DNA of 64,000 bases from Adiantum capillus-veneris. Lineage: Eukaryota > Streptophyta > Polypodiopsida > Polypodiales > Pteridaceae. Made by a program: the position numbers and the translations under genes. Shown here piece by piece: positions 54,884 through 64,000 of this stretch. The stretch covers positions 150,602,945 to 150,666,944 of the forward strand of contig CM043950.1 of assembly GCA_014529385.2 (NCBI GenBank), written 5' to 3'. The notes under the pieces were generated by a model. The model was not told the DNA's origin. It saw only the letters and a list, made by a program, of their open reading frames with translations, and made no database searches. How positions within the stretch are numbered: the stretch's first letter is position 1; every line of letters begins with the position of its first letter.

Positions 54884-56576
54884 TGTCACGAGGACGTGGC
54901 AACTGCTAACCTTAGTTGTTGGTTTCTTTCCAATATTTTTGTTTAATTTTTGAGACCCTCTTTTTGAAGTTGCAAATGGTCGGACATTGTATGGCCAATG
55001 TGAACGGTAGTTTCACCCATAGACGGGAAGTGGTCGGCGTTGGAATTCGTATAGTAAGAGGATGTCTAGGCTGAGAGCAAGATCATGTAGGTATCCCCGT
55101 CGCACTTAGCAAGTGGTGGATACTAGGACGTGAACTCAATAAAGGCATAAAGTCAAGGTGGGACTACCAACAGAAAGTATCCGATAGTTGGGCCACATTG
55201 CACTTTTGGATGCGGTCACAATGAGGATAGATGGTCGGATGACCAGTGGGAGCCCAACGGAATCATTTCCTAAAAATTAGGGAATTGCTTTTTTGGGCGG
55301 TGAAATGTGTTCACGTCATTACCTTCGGTATGACCAGGGGAACATTTTATTATTCTGTTGCAAAGTCAATTGAAGCACCAGTTGAGAGATTTTTAAGCAA
55401 GAAGCCCAATGCGGGGAAATTGCATGTATGAGTGCCAAGTGGCACTTTTTGGTCAATTTACGAAGTTTGGGAGAACACAACTCGTAACTGACTTTTTGGA
55501 GCAGTTTTGGAGGCTGATAACTGTGATTTTCAACCATTTCTCTCCATTTTTGAGCTTCCCATGGCTTTACCTAGGTCCACGGAGAGCATTGGAAGGCATC
55601 AGATGCGTATTACAAGGCTGTTTTGCTGCGTTTTCAGCGATACGCAAGTTTTGGCAGCCATGGAAATCTTCTCCTTTTTGCATCTATTTGTTCATAGATG
55701 CATTACAGATAAAGGGCAGAAGAGAGGGCGCTCGATTTATGCTAGGGAGATGCTTCATTGAAAACCTGTCTCACAGGTTAAGAGCTATGGAGTGCTTTCT
55801 TTCCCTCCCATGTATAGTGTGGTGCTAGGAGTGATGCCCTGCACGCTACACACTGCTCTCTCTCCCCCCTACGTGCAGTTATGTGATGCCCCACAAGAGG
55901 GTTTTTCATTTGACTGATGTACAGCTGTGTGGTTTCATGCTTTTGTGTTGAGGCAAGAGCCTCCTTGAGCAGGAACAGGGTTAGCTAACTGCTACTCCAA
56001 AGCAGGCACCGGTGAGGGTCATAACCTCACCGTACAGGTGCGTTTTCAGCACTGTGTATGCGTTGTAAATTGACTGTTTTTCAGCCATACTGACGCCAGA
56101 ACTCTTGGGAATAGTGCCCCACTGGTAGAGGACAGTTAAGGGACTGTTTGGGGCTGAAAACAGGGCAAAAACCAGTAAATACAGCGTGCTGAATTTACTG
56201 TTTTTGGGCAGGAATCAGACGGTTTATGCCAGTGGAAGCGAGTTCCAGCAGGGGAATTGGTTTCGCGCAAGTTTTGGGGCTGTTATGCTGCTGAAATTTG
56301 GCCAGATCAAGTGGTATCTAGTTGGATATAGACAAAGGATTCCCAGGACTCTACTTTGTAAATTTACCCTCTCAAAGAATAAAGAAATACCAAAAGGGGC
56401 GCAATTTTGGGCCTATTGGTTGTCGGTGTCTGCTCGGAGCATTCTAGCTTCCGAGCCGTGTGTGCTTATGTGTTAATTCCCGTCGCAGGTTTCCTTTGCA
56501 AAGTGCTCTGTGTGTGTGTCTAAAGTAAAGAATTTCGGGTGAAAGCCAACGCCTAGAGCCCCACGGGCTGGTTTCA
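54884..56576 (+). mobile_element. 5' LTR of the chromodomain element
   Basis: Starts tgtcacgaggacgtgg, ends gggctggtttca. Frames inside (such as 55409-55828) recur in the 3' LTR and have no domain; they are LTR sequence, not genes. An aataaagaaataccaaaagg block lies near 56378. Confidence 0.92.
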
Positions 56577-57446
56577 AGGTTTCATTGCCTGGACAGCAAT
56601 CACTTTTTCCTCAAAGAGTGAGCCTCGGTTGTTTTGGGTAAAGACACAGAGTGGAGAAAAGCGATTACACTACGGCCGACAAAGGGAAGGGCATTATGGA
56701 AGAGGGTTCCTCTTCACAGGACAAACAGGAAATTCCGCATGTACGCCCTGCTAGAAAGTGGTCAAATTAGGGCTGATTTTCTGCTGCGTTTTTAGGGTTT
56801 GAAAGTATGAACCAAGATGAGATAGGGAGAGGTCTCACGGTGGTAGATTGGCCACTAGATCTCCTGCGGGAGTGATGTGGGTCTACCGGGTGACACGCTG
56901 CTTGCCGATTCTCTGAGGCAATTGCTTGGATTCTTTGACGCATCGATAAATCATCTTGAAATTTAAGCTTACTTGGTCGTGGGTGGTACGTCAGTGTTGT
57001 GGAATTATGCTCGTTTGCAGAGGGAAGAGCCTCTTGCACACGTAAAAGCTAAGGGACAGGTTGCAAGATGCTATGTGGTGAAGTTCAAGAACTATCCACC
57101 TATGGATGCAAAGTGGATGGAAGAACATGAACTGTCAGAGTCACCAAATGTATTACAGCTTTACCTTGAGGCCTTTGGGTTATAGCCTACGTATGCCCCA
57201 ACCCAATGTCTGCAAAGGAGGGGTAATGATAGAGCTAGCACATCAAATGTACTCATGGATTCAGTGCAACAGCAGTGTACAGTTTGACAAAAGTATGAAG
57301 GTCTCATTAAGTCATTTGTACATATGTTTTGACAGTCTTTCTTGCGGATACCTGCGATGATAGAAGGGTGCTTACCACACAAGATCATCTATGGCATGTA
57401 TTTATGGTATGCAATCGAGGACGTTTGCGATTTCAAGAGGGGGGTA
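56577..57446 (+). pseudogene. Internal remnant with integrase chromodomain
   Basis: The frame at 56973-57185 reads HVKAKGQVARCYVVKFKNYP then PMDAKWMEEHELSESPNVLQ and LYLEAFGL. The yxVKFKxYP...AxWxxExxL pattern is a chromodomain, which in chromoviruses tethers integrase to histone marks. The stop at 57183-57185 is followed by about 260 bp to the 3' LTR. A short Ser/Glu-rich frame at 56690-56770 (MEEGSSSQDKQEIPHVRPAR) could be a gag start. Everything between is gone. Confidence 0.75.
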
Positions 57447-59134
57447 TGTCACGAGGACGTAGCAACTGCTAACCTTAGTTGTTGGTTTCTTTCCAATGAT
57501 TTTTGTTTTATTTTTGAGACCCTCTTTTGAAGTTGCAAATGGTCGGACATTGTATGACCAATGTGAACGGTAGTTTCACCCACAGATGGGAAGTGGTCGG
57601 CGCTCGAATTCATATAGTAAGAGGATGTCTAGGCTGAGAGCAAGATCATGTAGGTATCCCCGTCGCACTTAGCAAGTTGGTGGATACTAGGACGTGACTC
57701 AATAAAGGCATAAAGTCAAGGTGAGACTACCAACAGAAAGTATCCGATAGTTGGGCCACATTGCACTTTTGGATGCGGTCACAATGAGGATAGATGGTCG
57801 GATGACCAGTGGGAGCCCAACGGAATCATTTCCTAAAAATTAGGGAATTGCTTTTTTGGGCGGTGAAATGTGTTCACGTCATTACCTTCGGTATGACCAG
57901 GGGAACATTTTATTATTCTGTTGCAAAGTCAATTGAAGCACCAGTTGAGAGATTTTTAAGCAAGAAGCCCAATGCGGGGAAATTGCATGTATGAGTGCCA
58001 AGTGGCACTTTTTGGTCAATTTACGAAGTTTGGGAGAACAAAACTCGTAACTGACTTTTTGGAGCAGTTTTGGAAGCTGATAACTGTGATTTTCAACCAT
58101 TTCTCTCCATTTTTGAGCTTCCCATGGCTTTACCTAGGTCCACGGAGAGCATTGGAAGGCATCAGATGCGTATTACAAGGCTGTTTTGCTGCGTTTTCAG
58201 CGATACGCAAGTTTTGGCAGCCATGGAAATCTTCTCCTTTTTGCATCTATTTGTTCATAGATGCATTACAGATAAAGGGCAGAAGAGAGGGCGCTCGATT
58301 TATGCTGGGGGGATGCTTCATTGAAAACCTGTCTCACAGGTTAAGAGCTATGGAGTGCTTTCTTTCCCTCCCATGTACAGTGTGGTGCTAGGAGTGATGC
58401 CCTGCACGCTACACACTGCTCTCTCTCCCCCCTACGTGCAGTTATGTGATGCCCCACAAGAGGGTTCTTCATTTGACTGATGTACAACTGTGTGGTTTTA
58501 TGCTTTTGTGTTGAGGCAAGAGCCTCCTTGAGCAGGAACAGGGTTAGCTAACTGCTACTCCAAAGCAGGCACCGGTGAGGGTCAACCTCACCGTACAGGT
58601 GCATTTTCAGCGCTGTGAATGCGCTGTAAATTGACTGTTTTTCAGCCATACTGACGCTAGAACTCTTGGGAATAGTGCCCCACTGGCAGAGTTAGGGGAC
58701 TGTTTGGGGCTGAAAACAGGGCAAAAACCAGTAAATACAGCGTACTGAATTTACTTTTTTTGGGCAGGAATCAAAGGGTTTATGCCGGTGGAAGTGAGTT
58801 CCAACAGGGGAATTGGTTTCGCGCAAGTTTTGGGGCTGTTATGCTGCCGAAATTTGGCCAGATCAAGTGGTGTCTAGTTGGATATAGACAAAGGATTCCC
58901 AGGACTCTACTTTGTAAATTTACCGTCTCAAAGAATAAAGAAATACCGAAAGGGGCGCCAATTTTGGGGCCTATTGGTTGTCGGCGTCTGCTTAGAGCAT
59001 TCTAGCTTCTGAGCCGTGTGTGATTAAGTGTTAATTCCTGTCGCAGGTTTCCTTTGCAAAGTGCTCTGTGTCTGTGTCTAAAGTAAAGAATTTCGGGTGA
59101 AAGCCGACTCCTACCGCCCCACGGGCCGGTTTCA
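57447..59134 (+). mobile_element. 3' LTR of the chromodomain element
   Basis: It matches the 5' LTR with only scattered substitutions and small indels (for example gtggcaac against gtagcaac at the start). This indicates a much younger insertion than the LINE it interrupts. Confidence 0.92.
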
Positions 59135-59620
59135 GAGGCACAAACTGCAAAGATGGGAGTACCCAAAGAGTTGATTTAAGGGATCATGGCTCTATTCACG
59201 TCAGTAGTGAGACATGTACGCACTCCAGAGAGGATTTCTAATTTGGTTCACTCCACTATTAGGGTGAAACAGGGCTGCCCGCTATCTCCTACACTATTTG
59301 GCATGTATGTGGATTAGGTTGCTGACTACATTGAGAGGAATGGAGCACAGTCGGCCGGGACATAAATCTCACTATTGTTATATGCTGATGACTCCCCGGA
59401 GGGGATGCAGCGTCATTTAGATGCTTTGTACTCATTTGCCCACCATTGTATGTTAACCTAGGTAAAACCAAGGTTATGGTGTTTAATACCACACCACAGT
59501 GGGTTAGGAGGTCAGCACCCATTTTTACATATAGCTAGGAGACGATGGAGTATACAGATGCATACACCTATCTTGGAGTAGTCTTCTGTAAGGTCTCCGA
59601 CCCCAAGCTAAAAGAGCACC
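59135..59620 (+). pseudogene. Second LINE: RT motifs B and C
   Basis: The reading resumes with STIRVKQGCPLSPTLFGMYV (motif B) and LLLYADDS (motif C, YADD at 59381-59392), then EGMQRHLDALYSFAHHCM and YTYLGVVF (thumb). It is broken by stops and frameshifts. Similarity ends near 59610. No LINE 3' end or (TC)n is visible here. Confidence 0.87.
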
Positions 59621-61900
59621 ATTGTACCATGAAAAGATCATAATAAAAAAAGTTACTATTTTTAGCAGTTTTTCAAATTTTGTCAGTGCCATGATGTTTA
59701 AAATGTTATAAAGCTCCAAAATGTGAATTGAAATAATTTTTGTGAAAAAATCCAAATATAGTAAGTTTTTGGTTACCCGACCTGTCTAGTTTTGACCGTC
59801 TCGAAAAACTGCACCTCTACCTCGAATTTGAAAAAAATGCATTTTCGGACCCCGAGGGCTGCTAAATATGGCAAGTACTTGGACAGATACACTTTAGTTA
59901 GAGCTTAGTATAGCAATTTACGGCATTAAATTCCGACTTGTATGGCCCATTTTAGCCTAAAACCAAAATTTTCTAAGGTTGTGCGGGGAGGCACCGTGGC
60001 TCGAGGCTGTGTAGGAACAGGTTCCAAGCCACTCAGAGCTTACTTTAGCAGCTAGGGGACACCCTCTCTTCTCTTGGGAGTGGTGGAAGACTTGACTTGC
60101 TTGAGAGAGAGTGTGAGAGTCAGTTATACTACCTAACTGGACACTTGGTAGGCATGTAACTGGACTTGCCATGCATGAAGTGAGTGCTCATTCAGATGCT
60201 TACAGCAGCTTGGGTCGATTTTCAACATGAAGGGGCCTATTTAAGAGTGTGCTCACACACACACACACACACACACCTATGCTCACACACCCACTTAGTA
60301 CACACACACACTTACACACACACCTTGAGGAGGTGCTGCCGGCACACATAGTTTTTGGAGAAGAAGCAAAGGAGGAAAGTGCTGCGCGATTCTCGTCTTG
60401 AAAACTCCATTGGATCAGAAATTCGAGTGGATTTCAGCCCCTAATCACGTTCTTTTCTCCAAGTTGTCAATTAAGTAGTGAGTATAAAATGGCCCCGGTA
60501 AAGAGAACTCGCTTCGGTGGTGTCCACGACCGCGAGGCGGGAACAAGCAACGTGAATGGGAAAGGAAAAGCTCCCATGGTCGACCAAGTACCGGTCATCT
60601 CACGGGCCAATGACGAGGAAATGGGGGAGGTAGGTCACATTTTTTTATTCAATTTGTTTAATTTAACATTGCATACGATAAGTTAGGAAAGAACATATCC
60701 CTAAACATGTTGAAGAAATCCGACAGAAACCTCGGCATTTGAATTGAAGTGTATATTAAATTCTAAGTAGGAAAGAATGGTTGATTGATATACTGTTTGA
60801 AATAGGAAAGAATGTCTGCTAGGGAAAATTTAGCTCGGCATGTTCATTTCTATTTCCAATGTTGATACTAGTCCGAAACCCCTCCTGATCACAAGGGGCA
60901 GAGTTCCTGGTTAAGGGCTCTTGAATCCACATCTACTGGTTAAGCGGTGGATACCCACGTCTGCTGGTTAAGCGGTGGGAACCCACGTCTTGCTTTCTAT
61001 GCGGTGGAAATGTCCATGTCGTGCTTTCTATGCAGTGGACATACCTAGTTGTATGGGCAGCTAGGCGACAACGGGAGGAGTAAACTCTCGCTGGAGGGGG
61101 GATGTTGTACCTCCAAAGCATTGGAATTTTGATGAATAAGTCTTGAGTAAAATTTTTATTAGAGTTACTATCTTGGTGCCGCTTTGCAATACTGGTTGAA
61201 GGGCTGTATTAAGGAACTTGTGAACCGGAACTTAATCAATGAACTTATGTGTTGAACAACCATGTGTGGTAGTAATTAGGTAACAAAGGAAGTGTGAGTA
61301 TGGGGTGGAAAGTGGGGGCTTGGCTCAAGTTTCCAATGCCTATGAGAAGGATGGTCCCGATTGGTCGGAAACTCTCCGTCCCCATAAGTGCAATAAGAAC
61401 GTTAGTATTACTCATTGCCCCTAGAGCGGTAAGGTCTCAAGTGTACGTGCCTCTAAAACATGGGAAAAAAGGCACTCGGGACTTCTCTCCTCTTGGAAGG
61501 CGGGTCTTAGGATCTCAATGCTAATAGGCTCGAACTTAGGCTCGAACTCGACTCACTTTGTGATGAGAGATCGTCCGCTAGATGAACCATAAACCACTTT
61601 GTTTGCTTCCGTTGTAGATCTAGTGGCCACTAGGTTTATCATCAGATCCGTCGTTTGAGACGACGGGGTGGAGACCTCACATCTTCAGTGTACCGGTGTC
61701 GCGTCGTGGCACGTGCATAATGTGAAACTAAAATATCTACCTCACTCTTAATGCTTTTGATGTGTTGTACCAAATGCTACAATGTACATAGTGTGATACA
61801 TGCAAAACTGGATGCCACGGTTGCAGGCGTGTGTATACCTTGCCGAGCAGACGAGGCCCGAGACGTGGCACCGTTGAATGTTTTACCACCTCATGCCTAA
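59621..61900. other. Unclassified DNA with CA-rich and short tandem repeats
   Basis: Contains (AC)-rich DNA at 60246-60325, paired tandem repeats at 60929-61040 (ctggttaagcggtgg at 60936 and 60964; tgctttctatgc at 60991 and 61022), and otherwise nothing recognised. It may include parts of an old LTR element around the frame at 60489. Confidence 0.45.
60489..60686 (+). other. Short basic reading frame, possible gag or exon start
   Basis: MAPVKRTRFGGVHDREAGTS then a Lys/Asp-rich stretch, with a good splice-donor-like gag|gtaggt at about 60628-60636 followed by AT-rich DNA. It could be a first exon or a retroelement gag N-terminus after a leader. No similarity is recognised, so no function is assigned. 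Confidence 0.25.
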
Positions 61901-62899
61901 TTTGCTTTAAAGATGTACAAATGTCAAGTGTTTTGAAGTGGCACGCTCAATTTGCCTAGAAAGTTCAATACGAGCGATCTCCACCAAAAAAGCAGGTTTT
62001 ATGCGCGATCGTAAAAGACGTGTCCAAAGTGCTTGCCAAGTGAGAAAATGAGGTTCAACATGAAATTTGAGCCCAATAGGATTTTGCCACAAATTTAGGG
62101 ATTTTTCCCAGCTCATTTGGGCATTTTACGGACAAAAAGTGGCATTTTTTGGCAAAAAAATGGCCATAAAATGGTCAAAAATAGCGAAAAAATGGCTCAA
62201 AATGCCACATCAACAACAATGCTGTCGTTGCTCAAGCTGAGAAGGAACTTATAGAGTCAAGAAGAAGCTCATTTGGACATATAAGCAAGGAGATACAACC
62301 ATTCCAATCCAGGGTGCTAGTGCAGTCCCATGCTACTTCCACTACGCGTTCAAGGCTGTGAGGCCACCAATTAAGGTTTCCCCTCCTCAAATAACTACTT
62401 GGGCTTCTCCAATGAAGTTCTGAAGCTTCCATGAAATGGTCACGTGACGAAGAATTGAAGCGTCAATTTAGGGCTTTTAATAAGTCGAAAGGTCATTCCC
62501 GAGCAATAACGCGAACAGATTTCATGGCCCAAAATAGCAGCTCCCTAAATTTTACGAGATGCTTCCATTGGACTCTCACTGGTCATCTGACACCACTGGG
62601 ACCACGTCCAAAAATGCAATGTAGCCCAGTTCTCATGTGATTTTCTCTGGGTGACCCCACCTTGGCACTGTGCCACCATTGAGTTAGTTTCCTAGTATCC
62701 ACCAACTTAATAACTGAGCCTAGACACCCTTTTACTACTCGAATTCGAGTGCCGGCCCATCTGCGGGTGAAACTATTGTTTCACACTGGCCATGCAATGT
62801 CCGGCCATTTGCAACTTCAAAAAGAGGGTCTAAAAAATTAAACGAAAATCATCGAAAAGAAACCAACAACTAAGGTTAGCAGTTGCCACATCCTTGTGA
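61901..62899 (-). mobile_element. Antisense LTR of the chromodomain family (5' part)
   Basis: The minus strand from 62899 reads TGTCACAAGGATGTGGCAAC then CTAACCTTAGTTGTTGGTTT, like 54884 onward, and continues to match in order (gaccctctttttgaagttgc, tggtcatctga/ccagtgagag, the ctaaaaatt...gggc block) to about 62430, with weaker similarity beyond. The far end was not located. It is inserted in or beside the third LINE at ctagagcggga. Confidence 0.75.
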
Positions 62900-63808
62900 C
62901 AGCTAGAGCGGGATATGTATAAGCTATTTATGAGTCAGGACTCACGCGAGGCATGGAGACTATTCCATGAGCATTCACCACCACCAGTCATCACCTCCAC
63001 AGAGACATGGGGTGAGTATGCCACATCTCTCTACACAGCATCAGGGGAGCCACCTTTGTCGGACCCACTGGATACTTGCCCTGAGACCTGTACTTTCTAT
63101 ACTGTTAAGAGGGTAAGGAAAGCCATTGACAGGATGAAGACTGGGAGAGCAAATGATCATGAAGGTCCAATAGCAATGCACTTCATCCATGCAAGAGATA
63201 TGCTTGCAAAGCTTCTTGTTATGAAGTTTAATCGAGCCATATATGAGGGTTTTCCTGAGACTTGGAGTATGTCCACGATTGTGCCTATTTTCAAGTCAGG
63301 CGATCCCATGATTCCTAGAAATTATCGCACCATCATGGTTGATCACACCTTGGCTAGGCTGTATGCATCTATTCTTGAGAAGGAGCTTAGTAAATGAGCA
63401 AAGAGAGGCATACGAGCGTCAGGGCAGACATGCTTTAGGAGAGGTTTCTCCACTCTTGAATAGATTCTGACACTTAGAGCTATGATTGAGGAGGGTAGAC
63501 ACCATGGCAAGAGGATCTATTGTAGCTTTGTGGATTTCCGCAAAGCTTTCGACACAGTGCCGCAAGCCAGACTTATACGCAGACTACAGGACATTGGTGT
63601 GCCCATGGAGATGATTTGGGGGATCTTAGCTTAATAAAGGATAGTGGTAGGGCAGGTATTCACTACTGAGGGTATGTCTGACATGGTCCACTCCACTATT
63701 GGGGTGAAGCAGGGATGCCCCCTATCTCCGACTCTTTTTGAGATGTATGTGGATGAGTTTTCAAACTATGTAGAGAGAGAGGAAGACGGAGGTGCTCACC
63801 TAGCAAAG
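62900..63808 (+). pseudogene. Third LINE fragment: RT
   Basis: The intact frame 62915-63397 reads MYKLFMSQDSREAWRLFHEH, RKAIDRMKTGRANDHEGPIA, TIVPIFKSGDPMIPRNYRTI and LARLYASILEKELSK. After a stop it continues with CSFVDFRKAFDTVPQARLIR (motif A), DIGVPMEMIWGIL and IGVKQGCPLSPTLFEMYVDE (motif B). It closely parallels the second LINE and shows what that element looked like before its insertions. It is cut on the left by an antisense LTR and on the right by LTR J, before motif C. Confidence 0.92.
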
Positions 63809-64000
63809 TGTCACAACTGCTGACGTGTCAAGCCATTGAAGAACGGAGCCAACCTTCAGATCACAGCCGGCCTAAACCCTAAGAAGAACAAGCAGCAGAA
63901 GAAGAAGAAGTCCTACCAACCTATGGGACCCTGTCAAGTGACATAAAGGCATTAAAATAGAGCAAGACCCTCACACACACAAAAGATAGTGTAACCAGTG
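63809..64000 (+). mobile_element. LTR of TGTCACAA family (copy J), cut by window end
   Basis: Starts tgtcacaactgctgacgtgt directly after LINE coding sequence. It matches the complement of copy G (ggagccaacctt, aaccctaagaagaac, cctaccaac..atgggacc, tgacataaaggcat). The rest lies outside the window. Confidence 0.85.

Larger units (their letters stand above)
54884..59134 (+). mobile_element. Deleted chromovirus-like LTR element with 1.69-kb LTRs
   Basis: Two near-identical direct repeats, 54884-56576 (1,693 bp) and 57447-59134 (1,688 bp), both tgtcacgaggacgt...ggtttca, flank only 870 bp. A polypurine tract (aagaggggggta, 57435-57446) precedes the 3' LTR. The sole coding remnant is a chromodomain at its 3' end, as in chromoviral integrases. 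Gag, protease, RT and most of integrase are deleted. The element splits the LINE RT; comparison with the third LINE shows about five extra bases at the junction, fitting a decayed target duplication. Confidence 0.88.

Noticed and set aside
55409-55828. 139-codon frame present twice (again at 57972-58391)
   Set aside because: The two copies lie at equivalent positions of the two LTRs of one element, so the repetition reflects LTR identity and not selection on a protein.
1-64000. CRISPR array, bacterial operon or prophage
   Set aside because: There are no regularly spaced short repeats, no prokaryotic gene packing, and all recognisable coding sequence is plant nuclear or retroelement.

Overview
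This is a transposon-rich nuclear window from a land plant. The evidence for a plant is one complete plant-type gene for mitochondrial ribosomal protein bTHX/S31, a complete LTO1 (Yae1-domain) gene, the last two exons of a plant-type pterin-aldehyde-reductase-like SDR gene, telomere-like AAACCCTAA words, and Ty1/copia, Ty3/gypsy and hAT families of plant type. The thin gene density, layered decayed retroelements and many (TC)n/(GA)n tracts suggest a large genome such as a fern, lycophyte or gymnosperm. This is inference; the species cannot be named from the sequence.

Layout. 1-6.1 kb: two decayed copia elements. The second carries a 691-bp near-perfect inverted repeat inside its reverse transcriptase. 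6.1-7.6 kb: an antisense gag remnant and an LTR end with a primer-binding site. 7.8-13.1 kb: a LINE bounded on both sides by (TC)n; its ORF1 looks like L1/Tx1 ORF1p (coiled coil, RRM-like part, C-terminal domain), and its ORF2 carries an endonuclease, an RT with a 150-bp internal duplication and a CCHC knuckle. 13-18 kb: mostly unrecognised DNA with GA and CA microsatellites. 18-19.6 kb: a tRNA-derived SINE whose 3' end reaches the start codon of the bTHXm gene. 20.3-24.7 kb: a hAT transposase (minus) split by a second hAT element (plus). 26.2-41.6 kb: six LTR copies of one Ty3-type family, comprising a complete gag-only non-autonomous element, solo LTRs with 5-bp target duplications, and a 5' LTR attached to decayed gag-protease-RT. 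42.7-43.2 kb: LTO1. 44-50.7 kb: tandem and segmental duplications and a MITE-like pair, otherwise unrecognised. 50.7-51.05 kb: the SDR exons. 51.1-59.6 kb: a second LINE of the same general type, broken by two solo LTRs and a chromodomain-bearing LTR element with 1.69-kb LTRs. 59.6-64 kb: unrecognised DNA, an antisense LTR, a third LINE fragment and an LTR cut by the window end.

Only three host genes are supported. Their products act in mitochondrial translation (bTHXm), Fe-S protein assembly for ABCE1/Rli1 (LTO1) and pterin/carbonyl reduction (SDR). They are not an operon or a system. Most structure here comes from retrotransposon nesting. The best leads are the apparent (TC)n-targeting plant LINE family with an animal-like ORF1, the long copia fold-back, and the gag-only LTR family with motif-array LTRs.
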